A DNA stretch of 64,000 bases from an uncultured Acidobacteriia bacterium. Its GTDB lineage: Bacteria; Acidobacteriota; Terriglobia; Bryobacterales; Bryobacteraceae. The notes under the pieces are model-generated. The model had not been told where the DNA came from, did not search any database, and saw nothing but the letters and a program-made list of their open reading frames with translations. The DNA lies in contig CAIXXM010000106.1 of assembly GCA_903923395.1 (NCBI GenBank), positions 1 to 64,000 on the forward strand, given 5' to 3'. A program made the position numbers and the translations under genes. Below are positions 30,964 to 39,675 of this stretch, one piece after another (the stretch's first letter is position 1; each line of letters opens with the position of its first letter).

Positions 30964-31839
30964 TTATTTCCCGAGAAGGGCTTGCATCTTCTCGCCCATT
31001 TGCGCAGGGGAACCGCAGACGGTGATGCCGGCGGCTTCCATGGCCTTGATCTTGTCTTCAGCAGCGCCCGAACCACCCGAGATGATGGCTCCGGCGTGGC
31101 CCATGCGGCGGCCCGGAGGTGCCGTTTGTCCCGCGATGAAACCAACCACAGGCTTCTTCACATGCTTGCCGATGTATTCCGCGGCCGTCTCTTCCGCGCT
31201 GCCACCGATTTCACCGATCATGATGATCGCGTGCGTATCGGGGTCGGCGTCGAAGAGCTTGATGGCATCGAGGAACGTGGTGCCGATGATCGGGTCACCG
31301 CCGATGCCGATACAGGTCGACTGGCCGATGCCTAACTTGGTCAACTGTCCCACGGCTTCATAAGTCAACGTACCGGAGCGGGAAACCACGCCGACATGAC
31401 CCGGTAAGTGGATATGTGCGGGCATGATACCGATCTTGCACTTACCCGGCGAGATAACACCAGGGCAATTCGGTCCCACCAGGCGGGTCTTCGGCTTGGT
31501 CTTGAGGAAGTTCCAGGCCTTGACCATGTCAATGGCGGGAATGCCTTCCGTGATGCAGATGACCAGTTCGATACCGGCATCCGCCGCTTCCATGATGGCA
31601 TCCGCCGCGAAGGGCGGGGGAACGAAGATCACGGTCGCATTCGCGCCGGTTTCCTTCGCTGCCTTTTCCACCGTGTCAAACACAGGCAGGTCAAGGTGCG
31701 TGCCGCCGCCCTTGCCCGGAGTCACGCCGCCGACAACCTTCGTGCCGTAAGCGATCGCCTGCGTGGCGTGGAACGTGCCTTCTTTGCCTGTAAAACCCTG
31801 CACCAGCAGGCGCGTATTCTGATCTACCAGTACGCTCAT
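30964..31839 (-). CDS. sucD: Succinyl-CoA synthetase alpha subunit
   Basis: A 291-aa subunit with CoA-binding Rossmann domain ([20 protein letters not shown]) and the phosphohistidine site [13 protein letters not shown] (His248). With SucC it makes succinate and ATP or GTP from succinyl-CoA in the TCA cycle. [12 protein letters not shown] and [11 protein letters not shown] are conserved. It overlaps the 3' end of sucC by 4 bp and precedes ndk by 6 bp. Length is standard. Confidence 0.97.
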   Translation of the reverse strand: MSVLVDQNTRLLVQGFTGKEGTFHATQAIAYGTKVVGGVTPGKGGGTHLDLPVFDTVEKAAKETGANATVIFVPPPFAADAIMEAADAGIELVICITEGIPAIDMVKAWNFLKTKPKTRLVGPNCPGVISPGKCKIGIMPAHIHLPGHVGVVSRSGTLTYEAVGQLTKLGIGQSTCIGIGGDPIIGTTFLDAIKLFDADPDTHAIIMIGEIGGSAEETAAEYIGKHVKKPVVGFIAGQTAPPGRRMGHAGAIISGGSGAAEDKIKAMEAAGITVCGSPAQMGEKMQALLGK

Positions 31840-33017
31840 TGCTTGCCTCCCCCAACTGCACCCAAAGCGGCCGCGACGACTTTTTCCGCCGCGTCCTTCA
31901 TGCCGTCCGCGACGGTGAAGTTGAATCCGGATTCTTCCAGAACCTTGCGGCCCTGTTCCAGGTTGGTACCTTCCATGCGGATGACAATCGGAACCTGAAT
32001 ATTGAGATCACGTGCCGCGGCCACCACGCCATTGGCGAGGGTGTCGCAGCGCAGAATGCCGCCGAAGACGTTGATCAGCACGGCCTTCACCGCGGTGTCA
32101 GAGAGCAGAATGCGGAAGGCATTCTTGATCTGTTCCGCGTTGGCACCGCCGCCGACATCGAGGAAGTTCGCCGGCGAGCCGCCCGCATACTTGATGATGT
32201 CCATGGTGCCCATCGCCAAGCCCGCACCGTTCACCATGCAGCCCACGTTGCCATCGAGCTTGATGTAGTTGAGGCCGTACTTCGAAGCTTCCACTTCGAG
32301 CGGATCTTCCTCATAGATGTCACGCAAAGCCGCCAGATCTTTGTGGCGGAACAGTGCGTTGTCGTCGAGATTGATCTTGGCGTCGAGCGCGTAAACCTTG
32401 TTGTCCTTGGTGAGGATGAAGGGGTTGATTTCGGCGAGGGTGGCGTCGCTTTCAAGGCAGGCTTTCACCAGCGCCTTCATCGCGGCCACTGCGCCGTTGA
32501 CAGCCGGTGCGGGAATGCCGATGCCGAACGCGAGCTTGCGCGCCTGGTAATCCTGCAGGCCGAGACCGGGGTCAATCGTTTCCTTGAGAATCGCGTCGGG
32601 ATTATCGTGCGCGACCTCTTCGATTTCCATGCCGCCCGCTGCGGAAGCCATGAAAATCAGGCTGCTCGAAGCGCGGTCGAGAACGATGCCGAGGTAGAGT
32701 TCTTTCTCGATCGGCAGCATCTCTTCGACGAGCAGGCTGCGAACGAGCTGGCCTTCCGGGCTGGTCTGGTGCGTGATCAGCGTCATGCCGAGAATCTTCT
32801 CCGCTGCCGCCTTCACTGCATCCAAATCGCGCGCGACTTTGACGCCGCCGCCCTTGCCGCGGCCGCCGGCATGGATCTGCGCTTTCACCACAGCGCCGCC
32901 GCCCAGCTTCTCCGCCACTGCAACCGCCTCTTCAACGGTCAACGCGACTTCCCCGCGAGGCACGGGGACGTTATATTTGGCCAGTATCGCTTTGGCCTGA
33001 TATTCGTGTATTTTCAT
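31836..33017 (-). CDS. sucC: Succinyl-CoA synthetase beta subunit
   Basis: A 393-aa ATP-grasp subunit, partner of SucD. I take the ATG at 33017 ([20 protein letters not shown]), the universal family start; the frame is open further upstream only because it reads into a palindrome at 33059-33076. Marks: [38 protein letters not shown], and FGGILRCD. No strong Shine-Dalgarno precedes the start. It opens the sucC-sucD-ndk operon and is divergent from trpD, with an 85-bp shared intergenic region. Confidence 0.97.
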   Translation of the reverse strand: MKIHEYQAKAILAKYNVPVPRGEVALTVEEAVAVAEKLGGGAVVKAQIHAGGRGKGGGVKVARDLDAVKAAAEKILGMTLITHQTSPEGQLVRSLLVEEMLPIEKELYLGIVLDRASSSLIFMASAAGGMEIEEVAHDNPDAILKETIDPGLGLQDYQARKLAFGIGIPAPAVNGAVAAMKALVKACLESDATLAEINPFILTKDNKVYALDAKINLDDNALFRHKDLAALRDIYEEDPLEVEASKYGLNYIKLDGNVGCMVNGAGLAMGTMDIIKYAGGSPANFLDVGGGANAEQIKNAFRILLSDTAVKAVLINVFGGILRCDTLANGVVAAARDLNIQVPIVIRMEGTNLEQGRKVLEESGFNFTVADGMKDAAEKVVAAALGAVGGGKQ

Positions 33018-33058
33018 GGGTGTTTTAGTGCGCTGCGTTACTATGCTGAAGTAGCGGT

Positions 33059-33076
33059 TGGAAAAGATCTTTTCCA
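33059..33076. promoter_or_regulatory. Perfect 18-bp palindrome between sucC and trpD
   Basis: TGGAAAAGATCTTTTCCA is fully self-complementary and lies in the 85-bp gap between two divergent genes. It is a good candidate for a shared operator of a dimeric regulator. An RNA hairpin role is less likely because it has no loop. Confidence 0.5.
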
Positions 33077-33102
33077 CCTCTCTTCAAAGTTCCAACTCTA
33101 CC

Positions 33103-34125
33103 ATGACCCTTCTTGAAGCCGTTCATTCTGCCGTTGAGTTTCAATCTCTTGACACTTCCCAGGCCGAGGAAGTGATGCATGCAATCCTCGCGGGAGAGTC
33201 CTCTCCAGCGCTTACGGCTTCCTTTCTCACAGCGTTGCGGATGAAGGGGGAGACGGTGGAGGAGTTGGCCGGCTTCGCGCGTGCGATGCGGGCTGTGTCG
33301 GAACCTCTGCCGGTGAGTGCGTCGTGCCGGCCGCTGCTGGATACCTGCGGCACGGGTGGCAATGGCATCCCGGTTTTCAATGTCTCCACCGCGGCGGCTT
33401 TCGTCGCTGCAGGTGCGGGCGTTCATGTGGCGAAGCATGGCAACCGCTCCATTTCGAGCAAGTGCGGCAGTGCGGATGTGCTGGAAGCTCTCGGCATCAA
33501 GACGGCGGTGCCCCCGGCGACTGTTGCGCGGGAAGTGGAGGAAGCCGGCATCGGGTTTCTCTTCGCGCCCGCCTTCCATCTGGCCGTGAAACATGTGCAG
33601 CCGGTGCGTCTGGAGTTGAAGTTGCGCACGGTGTTCAATTACCTGGGAACACTCAGCAATCCCGCCGGTGCTGAATTGCAACTGGTTGGCACGGGCTCAG
33701 CCGCGGTCGCAGAAAAACTGGCGAATGCCCTCGTTCTGCTCGGTTTGCAAAGGGGCTTTGTGGTCAGCGGGTCAGATGGTTTGGGCGAGGTGACCGTTAC
33801 TGGACCCTCCACCGTATTCTCCATCGCCAACGGGCAAGCGGAGAAACTGACTCTCACACCCGCGGATTTCGGTCTGCCGGTTTCTCCCCTGGAGGCGCTT
33901 GGCGGCGGGGACAGGGAGACCAATCGCGCCATTATCGAAGCGGTGCTGGGCGGGGAGACGGGTGCGCGACGCGACATCGTCGTCATGAATGCGGCTCTGG
34001 CGCTGATCGCCGCGGGGAAAGCTGCGGGCTGGCACGATGGTGCCCGCTTGGCCGAGGCCACCATCGATTCCGGTGCGGCGCTCGCCAAGGTTCGCCTGCT
34101 GGCCAAAGTCAGCAACGCGATCTAA
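33103..34125 (+). CDS. trpD: Anthranilate phosphoribosyltransferase
   Basis: A 340-aa TrpD joining anthranilate and PRPP in tryptophan synthesis. DTCGTGGNGIPVFNVSTAAA is the PRPP-binding signature, KHGNRSISSKCGSADVLEAL the next conserved block, and FLFAPAFHLAVKHVQPVR and NYLGTLSNPAG complete the fold. I take ATG 33103 (MTLLEAVHSAVEF), matching the family; the earlier TTG lies in the palindrome. No other trp genes adjoin. It is convergent with pepA; the gap contains a GGGCGG/CCGCCC hairpin (34140-34159) that may terminate it. Confidence 0.95.
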   Translation: MTLLEAVHSAVEFQSLDTSQAEEVMHAILAGESSPALTASFLTALRMKGETVEELAGFARAMRAVSEPLPVSASCRPLLDTCGTGGNGIPVFNVSTAAAFVAAGAGVHVAKHGNRSISSKCGSADVLEALGIKTAVPPATVAREVEEAGIGFLFAPAFHLAVKHVQPVRLELKLRTVFNYLGTLSNPAGAELQLVGTGSAAVAEKLANALVLLGLQRGFVVSGSDGLGEVTVTGPSTVFSIANGQAEKLTLTPADFGLPVSPLEALGGGDRETNRAIIEAVLGGETGARRDIVVMNAALALIAAGKAAGWHDGARLAEATIDSGAALAKVRLLAKVSNAI

Positions 34126-34186
34126 GACGGCCGCGCTGAGGGCGGTACGAGTTCCGCCCGGCAAGTGGTCTTTCGGGTTTTCGTCG

Positions 34187-35632
34187 TTACTTCCAATCGA
34201 GCACGAGCTGCACAAAAGTGCCGAGTGGCACTGCGGTCGGGCCCTTTGCCAGGAACGGCTTGGCGTCGTCGTACCAGGCGGTGCCGGCGATATCCACGTG
34301 GACCCACGGAGTATCTTCCACGAATTCCTTCAGGAACATCGCCGCCGTGCAGGCTCCGCCCCAGCGCGTACCAATGTTCTGAATGTCGGCATAAACGCTC
34401 TTCAGTTGCTCGCGGTATTCATCGAACAGAGGCATGGGCCACATGGAATCGCCGGCAACCTGCGCCGCTGCCATCCAACGGCCCAGCAGTGCGTCATTAT
34501 TCGTGAAAACACCAGAGGCGGAGGGTCCCAGGGCCACGGCAATGGCACCGGTCAGCGTAGCCGCATCCACCATGTGGGTGGCGCCCAACTTCTTCGCGTA
34601 GGTAATGGCGTCGATCAGAATCAAGCGGCCTTCTGCATCCGTATTCAAAACCTCCACGGTCTTGCCGGAGAACGATTTGACGATGTCGCTGGGGCGCACG
34701 GAAGCGGGTCCAGGCATGTTTTCCACGGCGGGAATGATGCCAGTGACGGCCACGGAAGGCTTCAGGCGTGCGATGGCTTGCATGGCGCCAATGACTGCCG
34801 CACCGCCGCACATGTCGTACTTCATCTTTTCCATGCCGTCGGCCGGCTTGATGGAGATACCGCCGGTGTCAAAGGTAACGCCCTTGCCGATCAGCGCAAT
34901 ATGGTCGGCAGATGCGGCTTGCGCGGGACGGTATTCGATGACGATCAGCGCCGGCGGAGCGGCACTGCCTTGTGCCACGCAGAGCAGGGAGCCCATGCCG
35001 AGCTGTTCCATGCGGTGGCGGTCCAGAACGTCGATCTTGAGGCCTTCGGCTGCGGCCATCTTGCGTGCCCGCTCAGCCAAAGCCAATGGATTCAATACAT
35101 TGGGCGGTTCCACGGCGATGTCGCGGGTCAGGTTCTCGGCCTCACCCAGCACGATTCCCCTGGTGAGCGCGGCGGTGTTTTCCGGTGTGAGCGCGGCCAC
35201 CACGGTGACCGTCTCCACGGTCTTGTCGGCCGAGCGGTCCGTCTTGAGAGCGTCGGGTTCCCAGTTGCCGGTGATCAGACCCTCGGCTGCGGCGGCGATG
35301 GAGGCTTCCCCATCGAAACCAGCCGGCAGGACCACAGCGAAATTCTTGAGGTTTTTCCCCTTCAGGAAGCGCAGTGCGGCTGCCACCAGTTTCTTGAGCA
35401 ATACGGGGGTGAATTTCTCTTTCTTGCCGCCGCCCGCGATCAGGACGCGTTTGGAATCAAAACCTGCCAAGCCATGGACCAGAGTGAATTCCAGGAATTT
35501 TCCAGACACTTCCCCGGCTTCATACAAAGAGGGCAGCGCCGCAGCGACGGCAGCATGTTGCTCTCCGTCCCAATTCACAATCACCACAGCGTCGGCCGCC
35601 AGCGTGGCGGTGCTTCTCAGGTTAACTTCCAT
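34187..35632 (-). CDS. pepA: Leucyl aminopeptidase, M17
   Basis: A 481-aa M17 metallo-aminopeptidase removing N-terminal residues in peptide turnover. Metal and catalytic region: IGKGVTFDTGGISIKPADGM (with KYDMCGGAAV), and the signature NTDAEGRLILIDAI. The N-terminal macro-like domain is normal. I take ATG 35632 because GAGAGGA lies about 6 bases upstream; a GTG ten codons earlier is possible. Downstream of smpB, same orientation, with a 69-bp gap. Confidence 0.95.
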   Translation of the reverse strand: MEVNLRSTATLAADAVVIVNWDGEQHAAVAAALPSLYEAGEVSGKFLEFTLVHGLAGFDSKRVLIAGGGKKEKFTPVLLKKLVAAALRFLKGKNLKNFAVVLPAGFDGEASIAAAAEGLITGNWEPDALKTDRSADKTVETVTVVAALTPENTAALTRGIVLGEAENLTRDIAVEPPNVLNPLALAERARKMAAAEGLKIDVLDRHRMEQLGMGSLLCVAQGSAAPPALIVIEYRPAQAASADHIALIGKGVTFDTGGISIKPADGMEKMKYDMCGGAAVIGAMQAIARLKPSVAVTGIIPAVENMPGPASVRPSDIVKSFSGKTVEVLNTDAEGRLILIDAITYAKKLGATHMVDAATLTGAIAVALGPSASGVFTNNDALLGRWMAAAQVAGDSMWPMPLFDEYREQLKSVYADIQNIGTRWGGACTAAMFLKEFVEDTPWVHVDIAGTAWYDDAKPFLAKGPTAVPLGTFVQLVLDWK

Positions 35633-35701
35633 CGAAAATCCTCTCTCTATGCTCGCTTCCACATTCTCTCAAGATACAAACCGCTGCCGGTGCCGCGTGG
35701 T

Positions 35702-36190
35702 TTAACGGGCATCGGCCCGCGCCTTGCTGGCCCGAACTGCGGCCCGCGCTTCGGCCTCGCTGGATTTGGCGCGCTCGGTCTCCCGCTTATCGTAGTTCTT
35801 CTTGCCCTTGGCGATGGCTATTTCGCACTTGATCTTGCCGTTTTTCAAGTACATGCGGACGGGGATCAGGGAAAGGCCTTTTTCGCGCACTGCCTGAAAC
35901 AGCTTGTCGATCTCCCGCCTGTGCAGCAGAAGCTTCCGGCTCCGCTGGGGCAGGTGGTTGAACTGATTTCCATGGCTATATTCCGCAATGTGTGCGTTCA
36001 GCAGCCAGGCCTCGTTCTTGTCAATTGCGGCGTAGGCGTCACGCAGTTGTACCTTGCCGGCCCGGGCTGCTTTTACTTCTGTTCCGGTCAGAGCCATGCC
36101 GCACTCATACCGGTCAAGCAGAAAGTAATTGTGGCCCGCCTGGCGGTTATCGCTGATCAGCCTGTTTGCTTCGTCTTTGGCGGCAGCCAC
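35702..36190 (-). CDS. smpB: SsrA-binding protein SmpB
   Basis: A 162-aa partner of tmRNA in rescue of stalled ribosomes. [40 protein letters not shown] and [20 protein letters not shown], then [17 protein letters not shown], are diagnostic. The C-terminal tail is basic and alanine-rich, as expected for the segment that enters the mRNA channel. No ssrA (tmRNA) gene was found in the window. Divergent from the secretin gene. Confidence 0.96.
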   Translation of the reverse strand: MAAAKDEANRLISDNRQAGHNYFLLDRYECGMALTGTEVKAARAGKVQLRDAYAAIDKNEAWLLNAHIAEYSHGNQFNHLPQRSRKLLLHRREIDKLFQAVREKGLSLIPVRMYLKNGKIKCEIAIAKGKKNYDKRETERAKSSEAEARAAVRASKARADAR

Positions 36191-36316
36191 GGAATCCTCT
36201 CATGTGTTCAACAATTCCCTCAACGGCTGAGCCGGGAATTGCGTCACATATAACGATGATAGACCAACAACCCCGGATGCGCCGTCCTTTGAGCCGGCCG
36301 GGGCAGGACCGATAAC

Positions 36317-38806
36317 ATGCGCCGTTTCAATCAGATACTTGCGCCGTGCCTGGTATTCTTGCTGCTCGCGCCCTCCACGCCGCTCTACGCGCGCACCAGA
36401 AAGGGCGACAAGTTCCTCGCGCAGGCGAAGACGGCGGAGACCCGCAGTGACTATGACAAGGCTCTTGGCTTCGCGGAACAGGCAGCGGCGGAAGACCCCA
36501 CGGACGCGGCGTACATGATCGAACTGCGCCGTCTGCGCTTCCTCGCCAGCACCTATCACGTGAAGCAGGGCCAGAAGATCCGCTCCGCAGGGAAGATTGA
36601 AGAAGCACTCGCCGAGTTCCAAAAAGCCTACGGCATTGACCCCTCGTCTGATATCGCGGTCCAGGAAATCCAGCGCACGAAGGCGATGATTGAGCGGAAC
36701 AAGAATGCTGCCAATCCCGAGGCCGCCGCGAAACCCGCACCTCCTCCCGGCGGGCTCACCGAGGACGAAAAAAGCCTGACCCCCGCCGATCTCGCCCACA
36801 AGCGGGCCATCGACCGCGCGGAATCCATGCTGGCCATGCCGGAGTTGCGCCCGCTCAGCCAGGACCCCATCAATCTGAAGATGTCGAACAAGCCGCGGGT
36901 TCTCTTTGAGACCCTGGGCCGCGTCGCGGGGGTCAACGTTCTCTTTGATCCGGAATATGACTCCCAGCAGCAGATCCGCACTCAGAGTATTGACCTGGTG
37001 AACACCACGCTGGATCAGGCGCTGGACCAACTCGCCCTGACCTCGAAGTCCTTTTGGAAGGCGCTCTCCCCGAACACCATCTTCATTACGATGGATAACG
37101 CGCAGAAGCGCCGGGAATATGAAGAGCACCTCGTCCGCATCTTTTACTTGAGCAACGTGACCACGCCACAGGAACTGCAGGAAATGCAGACCGTGCTCCG
37201 GACCGTCATCGATGTTTCGAAGGTCTTCCCTTATTCCTCTCAGAACGCTCTGATCGTCCGGGCGGAAGCTGACAAAATGGCGCTGGCCGAAAAGATCATC
37301 TCTGATCTCGATAAGCCGCGGTCCGAAGTTCTCGTCGATGTGATGGTGCTGGAAGCCAGCAGTACCTATATCCGGAATCTCTCCTCCACCATTGCGCCTG
37401 CCGGTCTGAACGCCACCGCCACCTTTACGCCGCGATCCTCGATTACGTCCGCTGCAACAACGTCCTCCTCCAGCACCACCACAACCACGACTTCGACCAG
37501 CAGTACCTCGACTTCGGTGCCGCTCTCCCAGTTGGGCCACATCTCAAGCGCGGACTACGCCATCACCGGATTGCCCAGTGCCACCCTGCAGGCGGTTCTG
37601 ACGGCCTCCGGGACGAAAATTCTGCAACACCCCCAGCTGCGCGGCGTCGCGAATCAGAAGACGAGCCTGAAAATCGGTGACCGCGTTCCGACTGCGTCGG
37701 GCAGCTACCAGCCTGGCGTTGGTTCCGTGGGTGTCAATGCCCTGGTCAACACGCAGTTCACCTACCTCGACGTCGGCGTCAATTTCGAAATCACCCCGTT
37801 TATTCACGACGGCACCGAGGTCTCGCTTCATTTGGATATGGATGTCTCCCAGGTGAAGGACCGCATCGATATCGGCGGCATCTCGCAACCGGAAATCGCC
37901 CAGCACAAAGTCACGCAGGATGTCCGTCTGCGCGAGGGCGAGATGAGCATTATCGGTGGCCTCATCCAGGAACAGGACTCAAAATCCAAAGCCGGCATCC
38001 CCTGGCTTTCGAGCATTCCGATATTCGGCCACCTCTTTGCGACCGACAACATTGAGAAAGACCGCACCGAACTGATTATTGTGCTGATTCCGCATATCAT
38101 CCGCGGACCGGATGTGACGGAGAGCAACCTGAAGTCCACGGCCTCCGGCAATTCCACGGTCTTCAAGGTCAGCTATGCGCCGCGGAAGACCGCGCCCGCT
38201 GTGGAAAAGAAAGATGCGGCAACGCCGGCGGCGCCTCCAGCAACTGCGCCCCCCGCAACTGCACCTCCCATGGCTGCTGCACCCGCACCGGCATCCACTG
38301 TTATGGCCGCGCCGGGACTGGCACCGGCTATGGCTCTGGCGCCGCCTGCCACCGCGCCGCCTGACAACACCAGCCCCTCCATCAGCGGACCCGTCCGCGT
38401 GAGCTTTACGCCGCCAGTTATGGAGGCCACTCTCGGCTCCACTGTCACCGTCACTCTTTATGCGGAGAACGTCACCGACTTGGCCGGAGCCGGCGCGCGG
38501 CTGCAATTCGATCCCCGCTTTCTGCGCGTCCAGAATATCGTCGCGGGAGACCTTCCTCAGAGGAATGGCTCCCAGTTGCAGCCGCAAAAGAACATCTTGA
38601 ATGACACTGGCACCGCCGATTTCTCGGTGAGCCGCAACCCGCAGGACCCGGGCGTTTCCGGTTCCGGCAACCTGTTCACGGTGGTTTTCCAGGCGTTGGG
38701 GCGGGGCAATACGCAGGTTTCGGTGATGAACCTCGCTGTTCAGACTGCTTCCAGGCAGCCTGTAAACGTGACCGGACCACCACCGTTAGTCGTGAATGTG
38801 AAGTAA
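36317..38806 (+). CDS. Secretin (type II/IV pilus family) with TPR N-terminus and C-terminal cohesin domain
   Basis: An 829-aa outer-membrane secretin. Signal peptide MRRFNQILAPCLVFLLLAPS; TPR-like helices at 30-125; STN/secretin N-domains (about 190-345); secretin core with VTQDVRLREGEMSIIGGLIQ and GIPWLSSIPIFGHLFATDN, then TELIIVLIPHIIRGP. A Ser/Thr-rich loop lies at about 375-400. After a Pro/Ala linker (640-695) comes a cohesin-like domain (GSTVTVTLYAENVTDLAGAG, LFTVVFQALGRG). The cohesin end may dock periplasmic or surface partners. It heads a run with two pseudopilins (4-bp gap), so the locus is a type II-like system. ATPase and inner-membrane platform genes are not here. Confidence 0.88.
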   Translation: MRRFNQILAPCLVFLLLAPSTPLYARTRKGDKFLAQAKTAETRSDYDKALGFAEQAAAEDPTDAAYMIELRRLRFLASTYHVKQGQKIRSAGKIEEALAEFQKAYGIDPSSDIAVQEIQRTKAMIERNKNAANPEAAAKPAPPPGGLTEDEKSLTPADLAHKRAIDRAESMLAMPELRPLSQDPINLKMSNKPRVLFETLGRVAGVNVLFDPEYDSQQQIRTQSIDLVNTTLDQALDQLALTSKSFWKALSPNTIFITMDNAQKRREYEEHLVRIFYLSNVTTPQELQEMQTVLRTVIDVSKVFPYSSQNALIVRAEADKMALAEKIISDLDKPRSEVLVDVMVLEASSTYIRNLSSTIAPAGLNATATFTPRSSITSAATTSSSSTTTTTTSTSSTSTSVPLSQLGHISSADYAITGLPSATLQAVLTASGTKILQHPQLRGVANQKTSLKIGDRVPTASGSYQPGVGSVGVNALVNTQFTYLDVGVNFEITPFIHDGTEVSLHLDMDVSQVKDRIDIGGISQPEIAQHKVTQDVRLREGEMSIIGGLIQEQDSKSKAGIPWLSSIPIFGHLFATDNIEKDRTELIIVLIPHIIRGPDVTESNLKSTASGNSTVFKVSYAPRKTAPAVEKKDAATPAAPPATAPPATAPPMAAAPAPASTVMAAPGLAPAMALAPPATAPPDNTSPSISGPVRVSFTPPVMEATLGSTVTVTLYAENVTDLAGAGARLQFDPRFLRVQNIVAGDLPQRNGSQLQPQKNILNDTGTADFSVSRNPQDPGVSGSGNLFTVVFQALGRGNTQVSVMNLAVQTASRQPVNVTGPPPLVVNVK

Positions 38807-38810
38807 GAAG

Positions 38811-39281
38811 ATGCCTGGTCGAAACTCCAGAAGCGGAATGACGCTGATTGAGCTGGTCGTGGCGTTCACGATTCTGCTCATCCTGACCTCCATGGCTGTG
38901 CCGATGGCGCGGTCGAACGTCCGGCGTATCAAAGAGCGGCAATTGCGCGAAGCTCTGCATGAGATCCGCAACGCCATCGATAAATATAAGGACTTCGCTG
39001 ATGGCGGCAAACTCGGGCAGCTCAAGCAGGATTCGCAGGGCTATCCCGATACGCTCGAAGCTCTCGTCGAAGGAGTGAAGGGCAGCGGCACGAATGCTGA
39101 CACCAAGCTGAAATTCCTGCGGCGGATTCCGATGGACCCCTTCACCAGAAAGCGCGAATGGGGGCTGCGCAGCATGCAGGATGACCCCAAGAGCCTCGGC
39201 TGGGGTGGGCAAAACGTGTTCGATGTATATTCGAAAACCGATGAAAGGGCGGCAGATGGCACACCTTATTCCGAGTGGTAA
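38811..39281 (+). CDS. Type II secretion/type IV pilus pseudopilin 1
   Basis: A 156-aa GspG-like pseudopilin. The short leader MPGRNSRSG ends in Gly9, cut before MTLIELVVAFTILL; Glu14 is the conserved mature Glu5. A 20-residue hydrophobic helix follows, then a globular domain ending GTPYSEW. It sits 4 bp after the secretin gene. The last 26 bases overlap the start of pseudopilin 2. The globular part (MDPFTRKREWGLRS) recalls the major-pseudopilin loop. It would be matured by a prepilin peptidase not encoded here. Confidence 0.88.
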   Translation: MPGRNSRSGMTLIELVVAFTILLILTSMAVPMARSNVRRIKERQLREALHEIRNAIDKYKDFADGGKLGQLKQDSQGYPDTLEALVEGVKGSGTNADTKLKFLRRIPMDPFTRKREWGLRSMQDDPKSLGWGGQNVFDVYSKTDERAADGTPYSEW

Positions 39282-39675
39282 AGCAAACCGCCGCCGCTTC
39301 GGCTTCACGCTGATTGAGCTGATGATCGTGATGACGATCATTGTGATCCTGATCTCCGTGGCCGTGCCGGCCTACCAGAAGGCCATCTTCCGCGCGAAGG
39401 AAACGGTGCTGCGGAACAACCTCTTCACGATCCGCCAGGCAATCGACGAATACACCTACGACAAGCAGAAGGCTCCGCAAACCCTGCAGGATCTGGCGAC
39501 GGAACGTTATTTGCAGGACGTGCCCAAGGACCCGATCACCGCCCGCAATGACACCTGGAAGCTGATTATGGAAGATGCAGGACAAGCTGTGAGTCAATCT
39601 GAACCAGGAATATTCGACATCCGCTCAGGATCGGATAAGATAGGGCTAGATGGAACTCGCTATTCAGAGTGGTAA
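39256..39675 (+). CDS. Type II secretion/type IV pilus pseudopilin 2
   Basis: A 139-aa paralogue of pseudopilin 1. The leader MAHLIPSGKANRRRFG is cut before FTLIELMIVMTIIVIL; the globular end is GTRYSEW, as in pseudopilin 1. I take ATG 39256 over 39241 because the overlap with the upstream gene is exactly 26 bp, the same as the overlap of this gene with the next one (39650). The RRRFGFTLIEL junction is typical. LQDVPKDPITARNDTWKLIM matches the GspG calcium-loop region. Confidence 0.85.
   Translation: MAHLIPSGKANRRRFGFTLIELMIVMTIIVILISVAVPAYQKAIFRAKETVLRNNLFTIRQAIDEYTYDKQKAPQTLQDLATERYLQDVPKDPITARNDTWKLIMEDAGQAVSQSEPGIFDIRSGSDKIGLDGTRYSEW

Noticed and set aside
34037-36253. 738-codon open frame on the plus strand
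   Set aside because: It lies antisense to pepA and smpB, both certain genes; composition gives long shadow frames here.
36200-37540. 446-codon open frame on the minus strand
   Set aside because: Antisense to the secretin gene and low-complexity (Gly/Arg-rich) at its start; no recognisable domain.
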